Shown: positions 1-6,825 of the stretch, piece after piece | Numbering within the stretch: the stretch's first letter is position 1 | Layout of the letters: each line of letters starts with the position of its first letter | Assembly (NCBI GenBank): GCA_013823625.1 | Contig: PNMM01000001.1 | Span: 186,001 to 250,000 of the forward strand | Reading direction: 5' to 3' | Length of the DNA: 64,000 nucleotides | Origin: Microbacterium sp. | GTDB lineage: Bacteria; Actinomycetota; Actinomycetes; Actinomycetales; Microbacteriaceae | Notes under the pieces: model-generated | Told to the model about the DNA's origin: nothing | The model's database searches: none | Seen by the model: the letters and a program-made list of their open reading frames with translations, nothing else | Program-made: the position numbers and the translations under genes

Positions 1-161
1 CACACCGGGGGATTACCCGTCGCGCCCCACAGTGCCCCCAGCGCCACGACGAGCGTTTCGCTCGGCAGCACGACGAGAAAGGCGTCGCCGACCACGAGCA
101 GGTAGAGCGCCGGCAGCAGCCAGGGCGAGACGACCAGCGCCTGCACCCACCCGTCATCCAC
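1..161 (-). CDS. DedA family membrane protein, N-terminal fragment (cut by window edge)
   Basis: Only the first 53 or so codons are inside the window; the rest lies to the left. Reading from a GTG at 159-161, the protein begins with a short polar segment, then a hydrophobic stretch, then VGDAFLVVLPSETLVVALG. That pattern (D-x-F-x-P/L-S-E-T) is typical of the start of DedA/SNARE-associated membrane proteins, implicated in lipid scrambling and envelope homeostasis. No upstream in-frame ATG is available and the ribosome binding site is weak, so the start is provisional. It is divergent from the glycosyltransferase at 272. A long plus-strand reading frame over this region is only antisense to it. 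Confidence 0.65.
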   Translation of the reverse strand, partial: MDDGWVQALVVSPWLLPALYLLVVGDAFLVVLPSETLVVALGALWGATGNPPV

Positions 162-271
162 GGCGACAGGTCTACGGCCTCGATGAAAGCGAATGGGGAA
201 CAGTGCGTGAACTCTGCGTGCGCGCGCCGTTTTGTCGTGCACAGCACGGCGTAAGCCGTCACGCTAGAACC

Positions 272-1438
272 GTGAGAATCGCACTCGTTGCCGAAACCTT
301 CTTGCCCCAGATGAACGGGGTCGTGGGCTCGCTGCTGCAGATGCTGCGCCACTTGCACGAGCAAGGCCACGAGACGCTCGTGATCGCCCCTCGCCACGAC
401 GAGTCGCCCGATGTGCACGTCTTGCACGGCGCTGACCTGGCGCTCTTGCGGTCGATTGCGACGCCCGGCTACCCCGAACTGCGCTTGACCGTCACGAGCG
501 CGCTCAAGCTCACGACGATCTTGCGCGACTTCGCCCCCGACGTCGTGCACCTCGCCTCTCCGTTCTTGCTCGGCTGGCAAGCGCTGCGCGCGGCCGACTC
601 GCTCGGCATTCCGACCGTCGCGATCTACCAGACCGATGTGCCGGGCTACGCCGAGCGCTACGGCATTCCTGCACTCACGGCCACGTTCGCCCGGCACGTC
701 TCGCGCATTCACCGCCGGGCCACCCTCACGCTCGCACCGTCGAGTTCGTCGATGGCCGAGCTCTCGAGCCTCGGCGTCACTCGCCTCAAGCACTGGGCGC
801 GGGGCGTGGATGCTGTGCGCTTCGCTCCCGAGAAACGCAGTGACGCGTGGCGCAGCGCGGTAGCACCCGGGGGAGACCTCATCATCGGCTACGTCGGCCG
901 GCTCGCGCCCGAAAAGCAAGTGGCCGACTTGGAGGCCATTGCGAGCATCCCGGGCACGCGCCTGGTGATCGTCGGCGATGGGCCTGAGCGCCCCGCTCTT
1001 GAGCAGGCCATGCCCCACGCTGCCTTTCTCGGGTTTCTCGGCGGCGAGGCGCTCGCCCAGGCGATCGCGAGTTTTGACCTCTTCGTGCACCCCGGCGAGA
1101 ACGAGACGTTCTGCCAGACCGTGCAAGAAGCCCTCGCGAGTGGCGTGCCCGTGGTGGCGACCGGCAAAGGTGGCCCGCTCGACCTCGTGCAGAGCAGCCG
1201 AACCGGCTGGTTGTATCGCCCGGGCGACCTCGACGACTTGCGAGCGCGCGTGCTCGACCTCGTGGGTGACGACGCCAAGCGTCGAGCGTTCGCGGCCGTC
1301 GCGCGTGACTCGGTGGCGCACCGCACCTGGTCGCGCTTGGGCGACGAGCTCATCGGCCACTACCGCGACGCGATCGTCATGGGGCGCTCGCTCGCCGGGC
1401 GTCGCCTCGGTTTGAGTAATGGAGCGCGAGCCGCGTAG
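272..1438 (+). CDS. GT4 glycosyltransferase (probable alpha-mannosyltransferase, MgtA/PimB-like)
   Basis: A 388-residue GT-B fold glycosyltransferase of family GT4, expected to move a sugar from a nucleotide donor (probably GDP-mannose) to a lipid or glycan acceptor at the inner membrane face. The N-terminal Rossmann half opens with VRIALVAETFLPQMNGV. The C-terminal half has the donor-site motif VGDGPE near residue 232 and the E-x7-E type block ENETFCQTVQE at about 276-286. I start it at the GTG at 272, because the upstream 80 codons are low-complexity Arg/Ala sequence antisense to the DedA fragment, while family homology begins exactly at this GTG. A weak -10-like CACGCT sits 6 nt before the start. 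The exact acceptor cannot be read from sequence. Confidence 0.88.
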   Translation: MRIALVAETFLPQMNGVVGSLLQMLRHLHEQGHETLVIAPRHDESPDVHVLHGADLALLRSIATPGYPELRLTVTSALKLTTILRDFAPDVVHLASPFLLGWQALRAADSLGIPTVAIYQTDVPGYAERYGIPALTATFARHVSRIHRRATLTLAPSSSSMAELSSLGVTRLKHWARGVDAVRFAPEKRSDAWRSAVAPGGDLIIGYVGRLAPEKQVADLEAIASIPGTRLVIVGDGPERPALEQAMPHAAFLGFLGGEALAQAIASFDLFVHPGENETFCQTVQEALASGVPVVATGKGGPLDLVQSSRTGWLYRPGDLDDLRARVLDLVGDDAKRRAFAAVARDSVAHRTWSRLGDELIGHYRDAIVMGRSLAGRRLGLSNGARAA

Positions 1439-1467
1439 ACTCTGTCTCTGGTCGCGCGAGCGACTGC

Positions 1468-1540
<73 letters not shown>

Positions 1541-1545
1541 CGAAC

Positions 1546-1585
1546 GGCCCTGTTGCTCTCGCCAGCGCAGGGCCTTTCGCTTTTT
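1546..1585 (+). terminator. Rho-independent terminator after tRNA-Lys
   Basis: Inverted repeat GGCCCTG (1546-1552) and CAGGGCC (1568-1574) with a 15-nt loop, followed by a T-rich run (TTTCGCTTTTT). Its position 5 nt after the tRNA fits termination of the tRNA transcript. Confidence 0.8.
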
Positions 1586-1634
1586 CACCCGCACTTCTGC
1601 ACGGTTCACGCGCTTCGGGACCTTAGTCACGAAT

Positions 1635-1703
1635 CCGGTCAAACCGGGTGCGCTCGGGCGCGTGGAGCTCCAGAATGTGGACGCGCCTCTCCGGCGCGTC
1701 CAC
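1635..1703 (+). promoter_or_regulatory. Two inverted repeats upstream of the lactate permease
   Basis: CCGGT-CAA-ACCGG at 1635-1647 is a short palindrome. GTGGACGCGCC (1677-1687) and GGCGCGTCCAC (1693-1703) form a perfect 11-bp stem with a 5-nt loop, ending 23 nt before the permease start. Lactate permease genes are often under GntR-type control (LldR), so the first palindrome is a candidate operator. The hairpin could act in the mRNA leader. Function is inferred only from position and symmetry. Confidence 0.45.
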
Positions 1704-1726
1704 CCCTGTGAGCGGAGCCACCACTC

Positions 1727-3343
1727 GTGTTCGAGCAAGACATCGACCCGGTTTTCGGGTCTCTTGCGCTGTCGGCCATTGCCGCTGCGCTGCCCCTCGT
1801 TCTCCTCTTCGTGCTGCTGGGGGTGTTCAAGGTTCGCGCGCCCTTTGCCGCGATCGCGGCCCTCGCGCTCTCGATCGTGCTCGCGATTGTCGGCTGGAAC
1901 ATGCCTCCCGTTCAAGCGCTCAGCGCCGCGGGCGCGGGCATCTTCTACGGCTTCTTTCCCATTCTCTGGATTCTCATCAACGCGCTCTGGGTCTATCGGC
2001 TGACGGTCGTGACGCCGTGGTTCGAGGTGTTCGGCCGCACGATCCGCTCGGTGAGCGACGACCTGCGCATCCTGTCGATTCTCATCGCGTTCTGTTTTGG
2101 CGCGCTGCTGGAGTCGCTCGCCGGCTTCGGTGCCCCCGTGGCGATCTCGGCCGCGATGCTGCTCGCGGCAGGCATGGCTCCGCTCAAGGCGGCACTCGTC
2201 TCGTTGCTCGCCAACACTGCTCCCGTGGCGTTCGGTGCGCTGGCCGCCCCCGTCATCGCGCTCTCGGGCGTCACGGGGCTTCCCTTGCAAGACCTGTCGT
2301 CGATGGCGGGCCGACAGACGCCGTTCATCGCCGTGCTCGTGCCGCTCATCCTCGTTTTTCTCGTGGATGGCCGCCGCGGCGTGCGCCAGACCTGGCCCGT
2401 GGCGCTCGTCGCCGGCGTGGTCTTCGGCCTCGCCCAGTTCGTGACCTCGAACTTCTTCGCCGTCGAGCTGACCGACGTCGTGGCCGCCGTGGCCACGATC
2501 ACGGCCGTGCTGCTCATGCTGCGCGTGTGGCAGCCCGCCGAACTCGTGGGCATCAGCGGGGCCGTCGAGGCCGGTGCCCCGGCGGTGCAGCGCCCGCCCG
2601 TGCGCGAGGTGCTCATGTCGATCGCCCCGTACCTGATCATCATGATCGTGTTCTCGATCGCTCAGATTCCCGCTGTCAAGCAGTGGCTCGCGGTCGTCGG
2701 CACCGTCACGTTCGCGTGGCCGGGGCTCGACGTCGTGACGGCCGCGGGTGAGCCCGCCGGTGCCCAGACGATGCACTTCGACACCCTCAAGGCCACGGGC
2801 ACCCTGCTGCTGATCTCAGGTCTACTCACCGCACTGCTGTATCGCATCGTGCCGCGCACGGCTCTCAAGGCCTATGGCTCGACGCTGCACCAACTGCGCT
2901 GGACCATCGTCACCGTGGCCTCCGTGCTTGGCCTCTCGTTCGTCATGAACCTGTCGGGGCAAGCGACGTCTCTCGGTGTGGCGCTCGCCTCGGCCGGCGG
3001 GTTCTTCGTCGTGCTCTCGCCGATCATCGGCTGGATCGGCGTGGCCCTCACGGGCTCTGACACCTCATCGAACGTGCTGTTCGGCCCCGTGCAGGTGGCC
3101 GCCGCCGAGCAAGTGGGACTGCCCCCCGTGCTCATGGCCGCCGCCAACTCGTCGGCCGGTGTGCTCGGCAAGATGTTGTCGGTGCAGAACCTCGCGGTCG
3201 CCGCGGCCGCTGTGGGCATGGTCGGCTCGGAGGGCACGCTGTTGCGCAAGCTCTTGCCGTGGAGCCTGGGCCTGCTCGCGCTCATCACGATCTTGATCGT
3301 GTTGCAGTCGATCCCCGGCGCGCTCGGCTGGATGGTGCCCTAA
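1727..3343 (+). CDS. lctP: L-lactate permease (LctP family)
   Basis: A 538-residue, very hydrophobic protein with roughly 13-14 membrane segments, matching the usual length of the lactate/glycolate permease family that imports L-lactate with protons. Recognisable family blocks are GIFYGFFPILWILINALW near residue 75 and LLESLAGFGAPVAISAAML near 130. The later NTAPVAFGALAAPVIAL is also typical. The GTG start at 1727 is preceded by a weak GAGCGGAG sequence and by the hairpin region. It is not clustered with lactate dehydrogenase genes here, so substrate choice (lactate or glycolate) rests on family resemblance. Confidence 0.9.
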   Translation: MFEQDIDPVFGSLALSAIAAALPLVLLFVLLGVFKVRAPFAAIAALALSIVLAIVGWNMPPVQALSAAGAGIFYGFFPILWILINALWVYRLTVVTPWFEVFGRTIRSVSDDLRILSILIAFCFGALLESLAGFGAPVAISAAMLLAAGMAPLKAALVSLLANTAPVAFGALAAPVIALSGVTGLPLQDLSSMAGRQTPFIAVLVPLILVFLVDGRRGVRQTWPVALVAGVVFGLAQFVTSNFFAVELTDVVAAVATITAVLLMLRVWQPAELVGISGAVEAGAPAVQRPPVREVLMSIAPYLIIMIVFSIAQIPAVKQWLAVVGTVTFAWPGLDVVTAAGEPAGAQTMHFDTLKATGTLLLISGLLTALLYRIVPRTALKAYGSTLHQLRWTIVTVASVLGLSFVMNLSGQATSLGVALASAGGFFVVLSPIIGWIGVALTGSDTSSNVLFGPVQVAAAEQVGLPPVLMAAANSSAGVLGKMLSVQNLAVAAAAVGMVGSEGTLLRKLLPWSLGLLALITILIVLQSIPGALGWMVP

Positions 3344-3371
3344 CCCGCTCGCAGAGGGGCAGGATGGTCGG

Positions 3372-3983
3372 GTGACTCTCGACACCTGGCTGGTCTTTCT
3401 CGTCGCCGCGATTGGCCTGTCGTTCACGCCCGGCCCCAACGGGTTGCTTGCGCTCACGCACGGTGCGCTTTATGGCGCGCGCCGCACAGTGTTCACGGTG
3501 CTCGGCGGCGCGCTGGGGTTTCTCATCGTCATCGCGGTCGCGATGTTTGGCATCGGGGCGCTCCTGACGGTTTTTCCTGATCTGCTCGTCGTGCTTAAGT
3601 GGGTCGGCGGCGCCTACCTCGTCTACCTCGGGGTGATGGTGTGGCGGGCTCCGGCGATCGCGGTCGCAGCATCCACCGACCGCCCCACAGCCTCGCGCTG
3701 GTCGCTGTTTCAGCAGGGGCTACTCGCTGCCGTCACGAACCCCAAAGGCATTCTCTTCTTCGTCGCCTTCTTGCCACAGTTCATCGACCCCCAGCGCGAC
3801 TTGGTGGTGCAGTTCGCCATCATGGCGAGCACGTTCATCGTTATCGAGTTCGTGTTCGAGCTCGTGGTCGCGGCGCTCTCGCAGTCGCTGCAACCGGTGC
3901 TCGCGCGGGCAGGCCGCTGGTTCAATCGTGCGACCGGGGGGCTCTTCGTGCTGATCGGCGTCTTGCTGCCCTGGCAGTTGTAG
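3372..3983 (+). CDS. LysE/RhtB family amino-acid exporter
   Basis: A 203-residue membrane protein with about six helices and the RhtB/LysE signature FTPGPNGLLALTHGALYGAR near the N-terminus, followed by GGALGFLIV and KWVGGAYLVYLGVMVWR. These transporters export amino acids or their analogues; the substrate cannot be predicted. The GTG start is chosen because an upstream ATG at 3364 runs into a stop after three codons. A CAGGAT hexamer lies exactly 6 nt before the GTG, and GAGGGG lies 13 nt upstream, so either leaderless or short-leader initiation is possible. It starts 28 nt after the lactate permease stop. Confidence 0.85.
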   Translation: MTLDTWLVFLVAAIGLSFTPGPNGLLALTHGALYGARRTVFTVLGGALGFLIVIAVAMFGIGALLTVFPDLLVVLKWVGGAYLVYLGVMVWRAPAIAVAASTDRPTASRWSLFQQGLLAAVTNPKGILFFVAFLPQFIDPQRDLVVQFAIMASTFIVIEFVFELVVAALSQSLQPVLARAGRWFNRATGGLFVLIGVLLPWQL

Positions 3984-4001
3984 GGCATCCGTCACACACG
4001 A

Positions 4002-4037
4002 ACGCCCCGCCGCCGGCGTGTGCCAGCGACGGGGCGT
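4002..4037. terminator. Hairpin between convergent genes
   Basis: ACGCCCCG (4002-4009) pairs with CGGGGCGT (4030-4037) between the LysE-type gene and the convergent secreted-protein gene. No strong U-run is present on either side, so it is a likely but not certain bidirectional terminator. Confidence 0.55.
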
Positions 4038-4052
4038 CGGTTCGCGGATGCT

Positions 4053-5675
4053 CTACCGCACGTACACCGCACTGAACGGGCTGCGGCGCCGGCGCTCGAG
4101 CTCGATCGCCGCGGCACCCGTGACGGTGAGCAGCAGAGCGAGAGCGATGATGCCAGCGTTCTCGGCCGGGCCCGTGAAGGCGAGCAGCGCCTGCGGGCCA
4201 GAGAGAGAGAAGTACTGCAGCGTTCCGTCAGTGCCCACCGTGATGTAGGCCACGATCGACACCGGGCCTGTGGGGCCTTGCGCCGTGAGCGTGATTGTGT
4301 GAGCACCCGGTGCGATGTCATCCGGCAGCGCGACGACGTTCACGAAGTTGCCGTCAGCGTCGGTGACGCCTTCGACCACGGTGACCGGCGTCGACCGCAG
4401 GATGAGGTTGTAGTCGGTCTCGGGCGCCAGCCCACCACCCGAAACCTGCACGTCAGAACCCGGCAGGTAGTCGCCGACTCCGGCGGCCAGCGCGATGTCA
4501 ACGCCCGGGCTACCGAACACGGGCGTCTGCACGATGTTGTCGATGTACATGTAGGCACCGGCGGCGCCGCCCCAGCTGTAGTCATAGCTGCCCGAGACGA
4601 ACACGAAGCGGTAGGTGCCCGCGGCGGGAATCTCGACCTGCGTGGTGGTCCAGTCTTGCGACTCTCCCGTGGCGTCGATCACTTCGGTCTGGGCACAGGT
4701 GGCGGTGTTGAGCAGGTAGCCGAAGACGTGGAAGTCATCCGACTCATCAACGGCCTTCCAGTCGAGGCTGATCTGGCGCCCCGCGTCGACGGTGAACGGG
4801 TCACTGTAGACGGCGGGGCCGTGCGTGACGTATCCGTCAATGTCGCCATCGAGGTCGCTGTAGAGCTCGAGCACGTTGCCCTCGCGGTCGACATCAACGC
4901 CGTCGATGACGGTTACCGTGTACTCCTCTTGGGTGAGGCCGGCATTGGCCGGGTCATCGGCGCGAACCGAGGGGTCGGGTGTGGCGGCTGCGCTGGCCGC
5001 GTCGAATGCCGTCCACTGTTCGCTCGACCAGTCCCACTCGATCACGTATGAGTAGGTCGCCTCAACGGGCGCGAATTGCGGCGCCGGAGGTGCCGAGGGC
5101 GCGGGCTCTGCGGGAGCCGGCTCGCTCGGTGCGGGCTCGGCCGGAGCCGACTCCTCGGGAGCAGGCTCGGTGGGAGCACTCGGGTCGGGGGTCGGCTCGG
5201 TCGGTGCGGGTTCGGTCACCGGCTCCTCAGCCACGCTTGCGGGCGACACCTCAGCAGACGTGATGATGAAGTCTTCGACCTCGATGTAGAAGTACTCGTC
5301 CCAGTCATCCCAGACGAGGCGATCGCCGAGAATCGTTACGGGGTCGCCGTTGAGGTCGTGGACGTAGTAGAAGTCGCCGTTCGACGGAACGCCCGCGTAG
5401 TAGCGATCCCACAGCGCCTCGGCCTCGGTGGCGTAGTCGCGCAACGCTGCGTAGTTCGAGGTGTCTGCGGTCGTGCATCCGGCGATCGAGGTCGTGCCCA
5501 GGTCGATCAGCTGGTTCATGCTCGTCCAGCCGGTGATCGAGGTCGAGCCAGCGGCGTCAGCCTCGAATGAGCCATTCGTCAGGGTGCCTCCCGCGCCGAA
5601 AGCCGCCAAACTGGGGCCTACTGCCAGGGTGACGCCGAGGCCGAGAGCGATGACCGCTCGGGTTCTGGTTTTCAT
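4053..5675 (-). CDS. Secreted surface protein with LAXTG class E sortase anchor
   Basis: A 540-residue exported protein. It starts with a signal peptide (MKTRTRAVIALGLGVTLAVG), and the ATG is supported by AAGGAG with normal spacing (complement of 5683-5688). The C-terminus has LAFTG at residues 498-502, a hydrophobic helix and an ERRRR tail: the cell-wall sorting layout with the LAXTG form preferred by actinobacterial class E sortases. Residues about 30-60 (NGSFE...GWTSMNQLIDLGTTSIAGC) and about 280-390 (SDPFTVDAGRQISLDWKAV...YMYIDNI) look like the two halves of one jelly-roll adhesive or carbohydrate-binding domain. Between them lies an insertion containing a Pro/Glu/Ala-rich linker. Precise ligand unknown; no sortase gene is in the window. 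Confidence 0.85.
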   Translation of the reverse strand: MKTRTRAVIALGLGVTLAVGPSLAAFGAGGTLTNGSFEADAAGSTSITGWTSMNQLIDLGTTSIAGCTTADTSNYAALRDYATEAEALWDRYYAGVPSNGDFYYVHDLNGDPVTILGDRLVWDDWDEYFYIEVEDFIITSAEVSPASVAEEPVTEPAPTEPTPDPSAPTEPAPEESAPAEPAPSEPAPAEPAPSAPPAPQFAPVEATYSYVIEWDWSSEQWTAFDAASAAATPDPSVRADDPANAGLTQEEYTVTVIDGVDVDREGNVLELYSDLDGDIDGYVTHGPAVYSDPFTVDAGRQISLDWKAVDESDDFHVFGYLLNTATCAQTEVIDATGESQDWTTTQVEIPAAGTYRFVFVSGSYDYSWGGAAGAYMYIDNIVQTPVFGSPGVDIALAAGVGDYLPGSDVQVSGGGLAPETDYNLILRSTPVTVVEGVTDADGNFVNVVALPDDIAPGAHTITLTAQGPTGPVSIVAYITVGTDGTLQYFSLSGPQALLAFTGPAENAGIIALALLLTVTGAAAIELERRRRSPFSAVYVR

Positions 5676-5832
5676 GGTCGTGCTCCTTCGCTTACTCGCA
5701 TGGCCTGCCGAACCGGGGTGGAAGGCAGTGACCGAACTGAATGCGATTCGTGCAATCGCCCACAGTGTGCTCGCGTCGAAAGAGCCCCGACCAGGGACTA
5801 AAGACAGGGGTGGCGAAGGATGCCCGCAGAAC

Positions 5833-5849
5833 TGTTCGCAAAGCGAACA
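5833..5849. promoter_or_regulatory. 17-bp palindrome TGTTCGC-AAA-GCGAACA
   Basis: A perfect inverted repeat with 7-bp arms and a 3-bp spacer, in the 246-bp gap between the secreted LAXTG protein (start 5675) and the small membrane protein. Placed about 160 bp upstream of the secreted-protein start, it is a candidate operator. It resembles but does not match the mycobacterial LexA box. Apart from this palindrome I see nothing recognisable in the gap. Confidence 0.4.
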
Positions 5850-5921
5850 TGAACGTGGTTCGCGGCGTCAGATCGCACGCGGATGGCCCCCGAAGCGGCT
5901 CGCGGGGAGGGTGCGAGCGAG

Positions 5922-6119
5922 TTAGTCGTCGAGCTCGAGCGGGTCGTGCTCGCGGTTCTCTTCAATGACCGTGCCGACCGCAATAGCCACGCTGATGCCC
6001 CAGCTGACCCACATGAGAGCCAGGCGCCAGTCGCGAGGGCCGTTGCGCGTGGCGTTGACGACGCCGACGGCGGAAAACGCCGCGCTCAAGACCGCGCCGT
6101 TGAACAAGAACTTGCGCAT
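5922..6119 (-). CDS. Small two-helix membrane protein
   Basis: A 65-residue protein, MRKFLFNGAVLSAAFSAVGV at the start, with two predicted membrane helices (about 5-22 and 34-50) and an acidic tail ending ELDD. A GGAG-type ribosome binding site precedes the ATG. I do not recognise a family. It is divergent from the TetR gene at 6257 and shares that intergenic region with the TetR operators, so it may be under the same control. Confidence 0.65.
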   Translation of the reverse strand: MRKFLFNGAVLSAAFSAVGVVNATRNGPRDWRLALMWVSWGISVAIAVGTVIEENREHDPLELDD

Positions 6120-6207
6120 TGGAGGCTCCTCACGTCGACTCCCACGCTAGCGCGTGTTGCGGGCGTGTGCGCCGAGCCTGGGAAGAGTCATAGAGCATCC
6201 TTCGAAA

Positions 6208-6243
6208 CTGACCGTATGGTCAGAAAGCTGTCCGATCGGTCAG
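6208..6243. promoter_or_regulatory. Double TetR operator
   Basis: Two 16-bp palindromes, CTGACC-GTAT-GGTCAG (6208-6223) and CTGTCC-GATC-GGTCAG (6228-6243), are spaced 20 bp centre to centre directly upstream of the tetR-type gene. A TACCGT -10-like hexamer (6244-6249) abuts the second. The layout indicates autorepression with two dimers bound on nearby faces of the DNA. Confidence 0.82.
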
Positions 6244-6256
6244 TACCGTTGACAGC

Positions 6257-6814
6257 ATGTCCCGCCACGAAGAGCTGCGCGCTATCGCGCTCGCCGAGTT
6301 TGCCGCATCGGGTTTTGCGGCCACCTCGTTGCAGCGCATCGCCGATCTCGCGGGAATGTCGAAAGCGAGTGTGCTGTACCACTTTGAGTCAAAAGAGCGC
6401 TTGCTCGCCGAGATTGTCAATCCGGCGCTCGACGACCTCGACGCGCTCATCGTGTCGGTCGACGAGGCCGGCGCACTGCGCCATCGTGACTTCGTTGAGC
6501 GTTTCGTCGACCTGCTGTTGCTGCACCGACAGGTGGTCCCGCTCGTGATCAACCAGGGGGCAACCCTCGACGATGTGCCCGTCATGCACCGGGCCACTTT
6601 GCTCATGCGCCGCGTTTCTGAGCTCTTCAGGCTCGCGAGCGGCTCGACTCTCGAAAAGCTGCGCTTTGGCGTGGCATTCGGCGGTGTCGCCTACACCCTG
6701 GCGGCCGCCGAGCGACTGGGACTCAACGGCGAGATCCCGATCGACGAAGTGCGCTCAGCGCTTCTTGAGATCTTGCACGACTTGCTCGTGCCCGCCGAAT
6801 CCCCCATCGCATAA
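6257..6814 (+). CDS. TetR family transcriptional repressor
   Basis: A 185-residue regulator. Residues 8-50 form a typical TetR helix-turn-helix (LAEFAASGFAATSLQRIA, then MSKASVLYHFESKERLL). The rest is an all-helical ligand/dimer domain of normal length. It is the first gene of an operon with the MMPL transporter: its TAA overlaps the AAGGAG ribosome binding site of the next gene. The palindromes just upstream suggest that it represses its own operon and is relieved by an unknown ligand, perhaps a lipid or drug exported by its neighbours. There is no obvious ribosome binding site, so it may be translated from a nearly leaderless message. Confidence 0.93.
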   Translation: MSRHEELRAIALAEFAASGFAATSLQRIADLAGMSKASVLYHFESKERLLAEIVNPALDDLDALIVSVDEAGALRHRDFVERFVDLLLLHRQVVPLVINQGATLDDVPVMHRATLLMRRVSELFRLASGSTLEKLRFGVAFGGVAYTLAAAERLGLNGEIPIDEVRSALLEILHDLLVPAESPIA

Positions 6815-6825
6815 GGAGACCCCCG

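Noticed and set aside
5821-5860. LexA (SOS) box upstream of the surface protein
   Set aside because: The palindrome has GTTCGC/GCGAAC arms with a 3-bp spacer, which does not fit the mycobacterial consensus TCGAAC-N4-GTTCGA.
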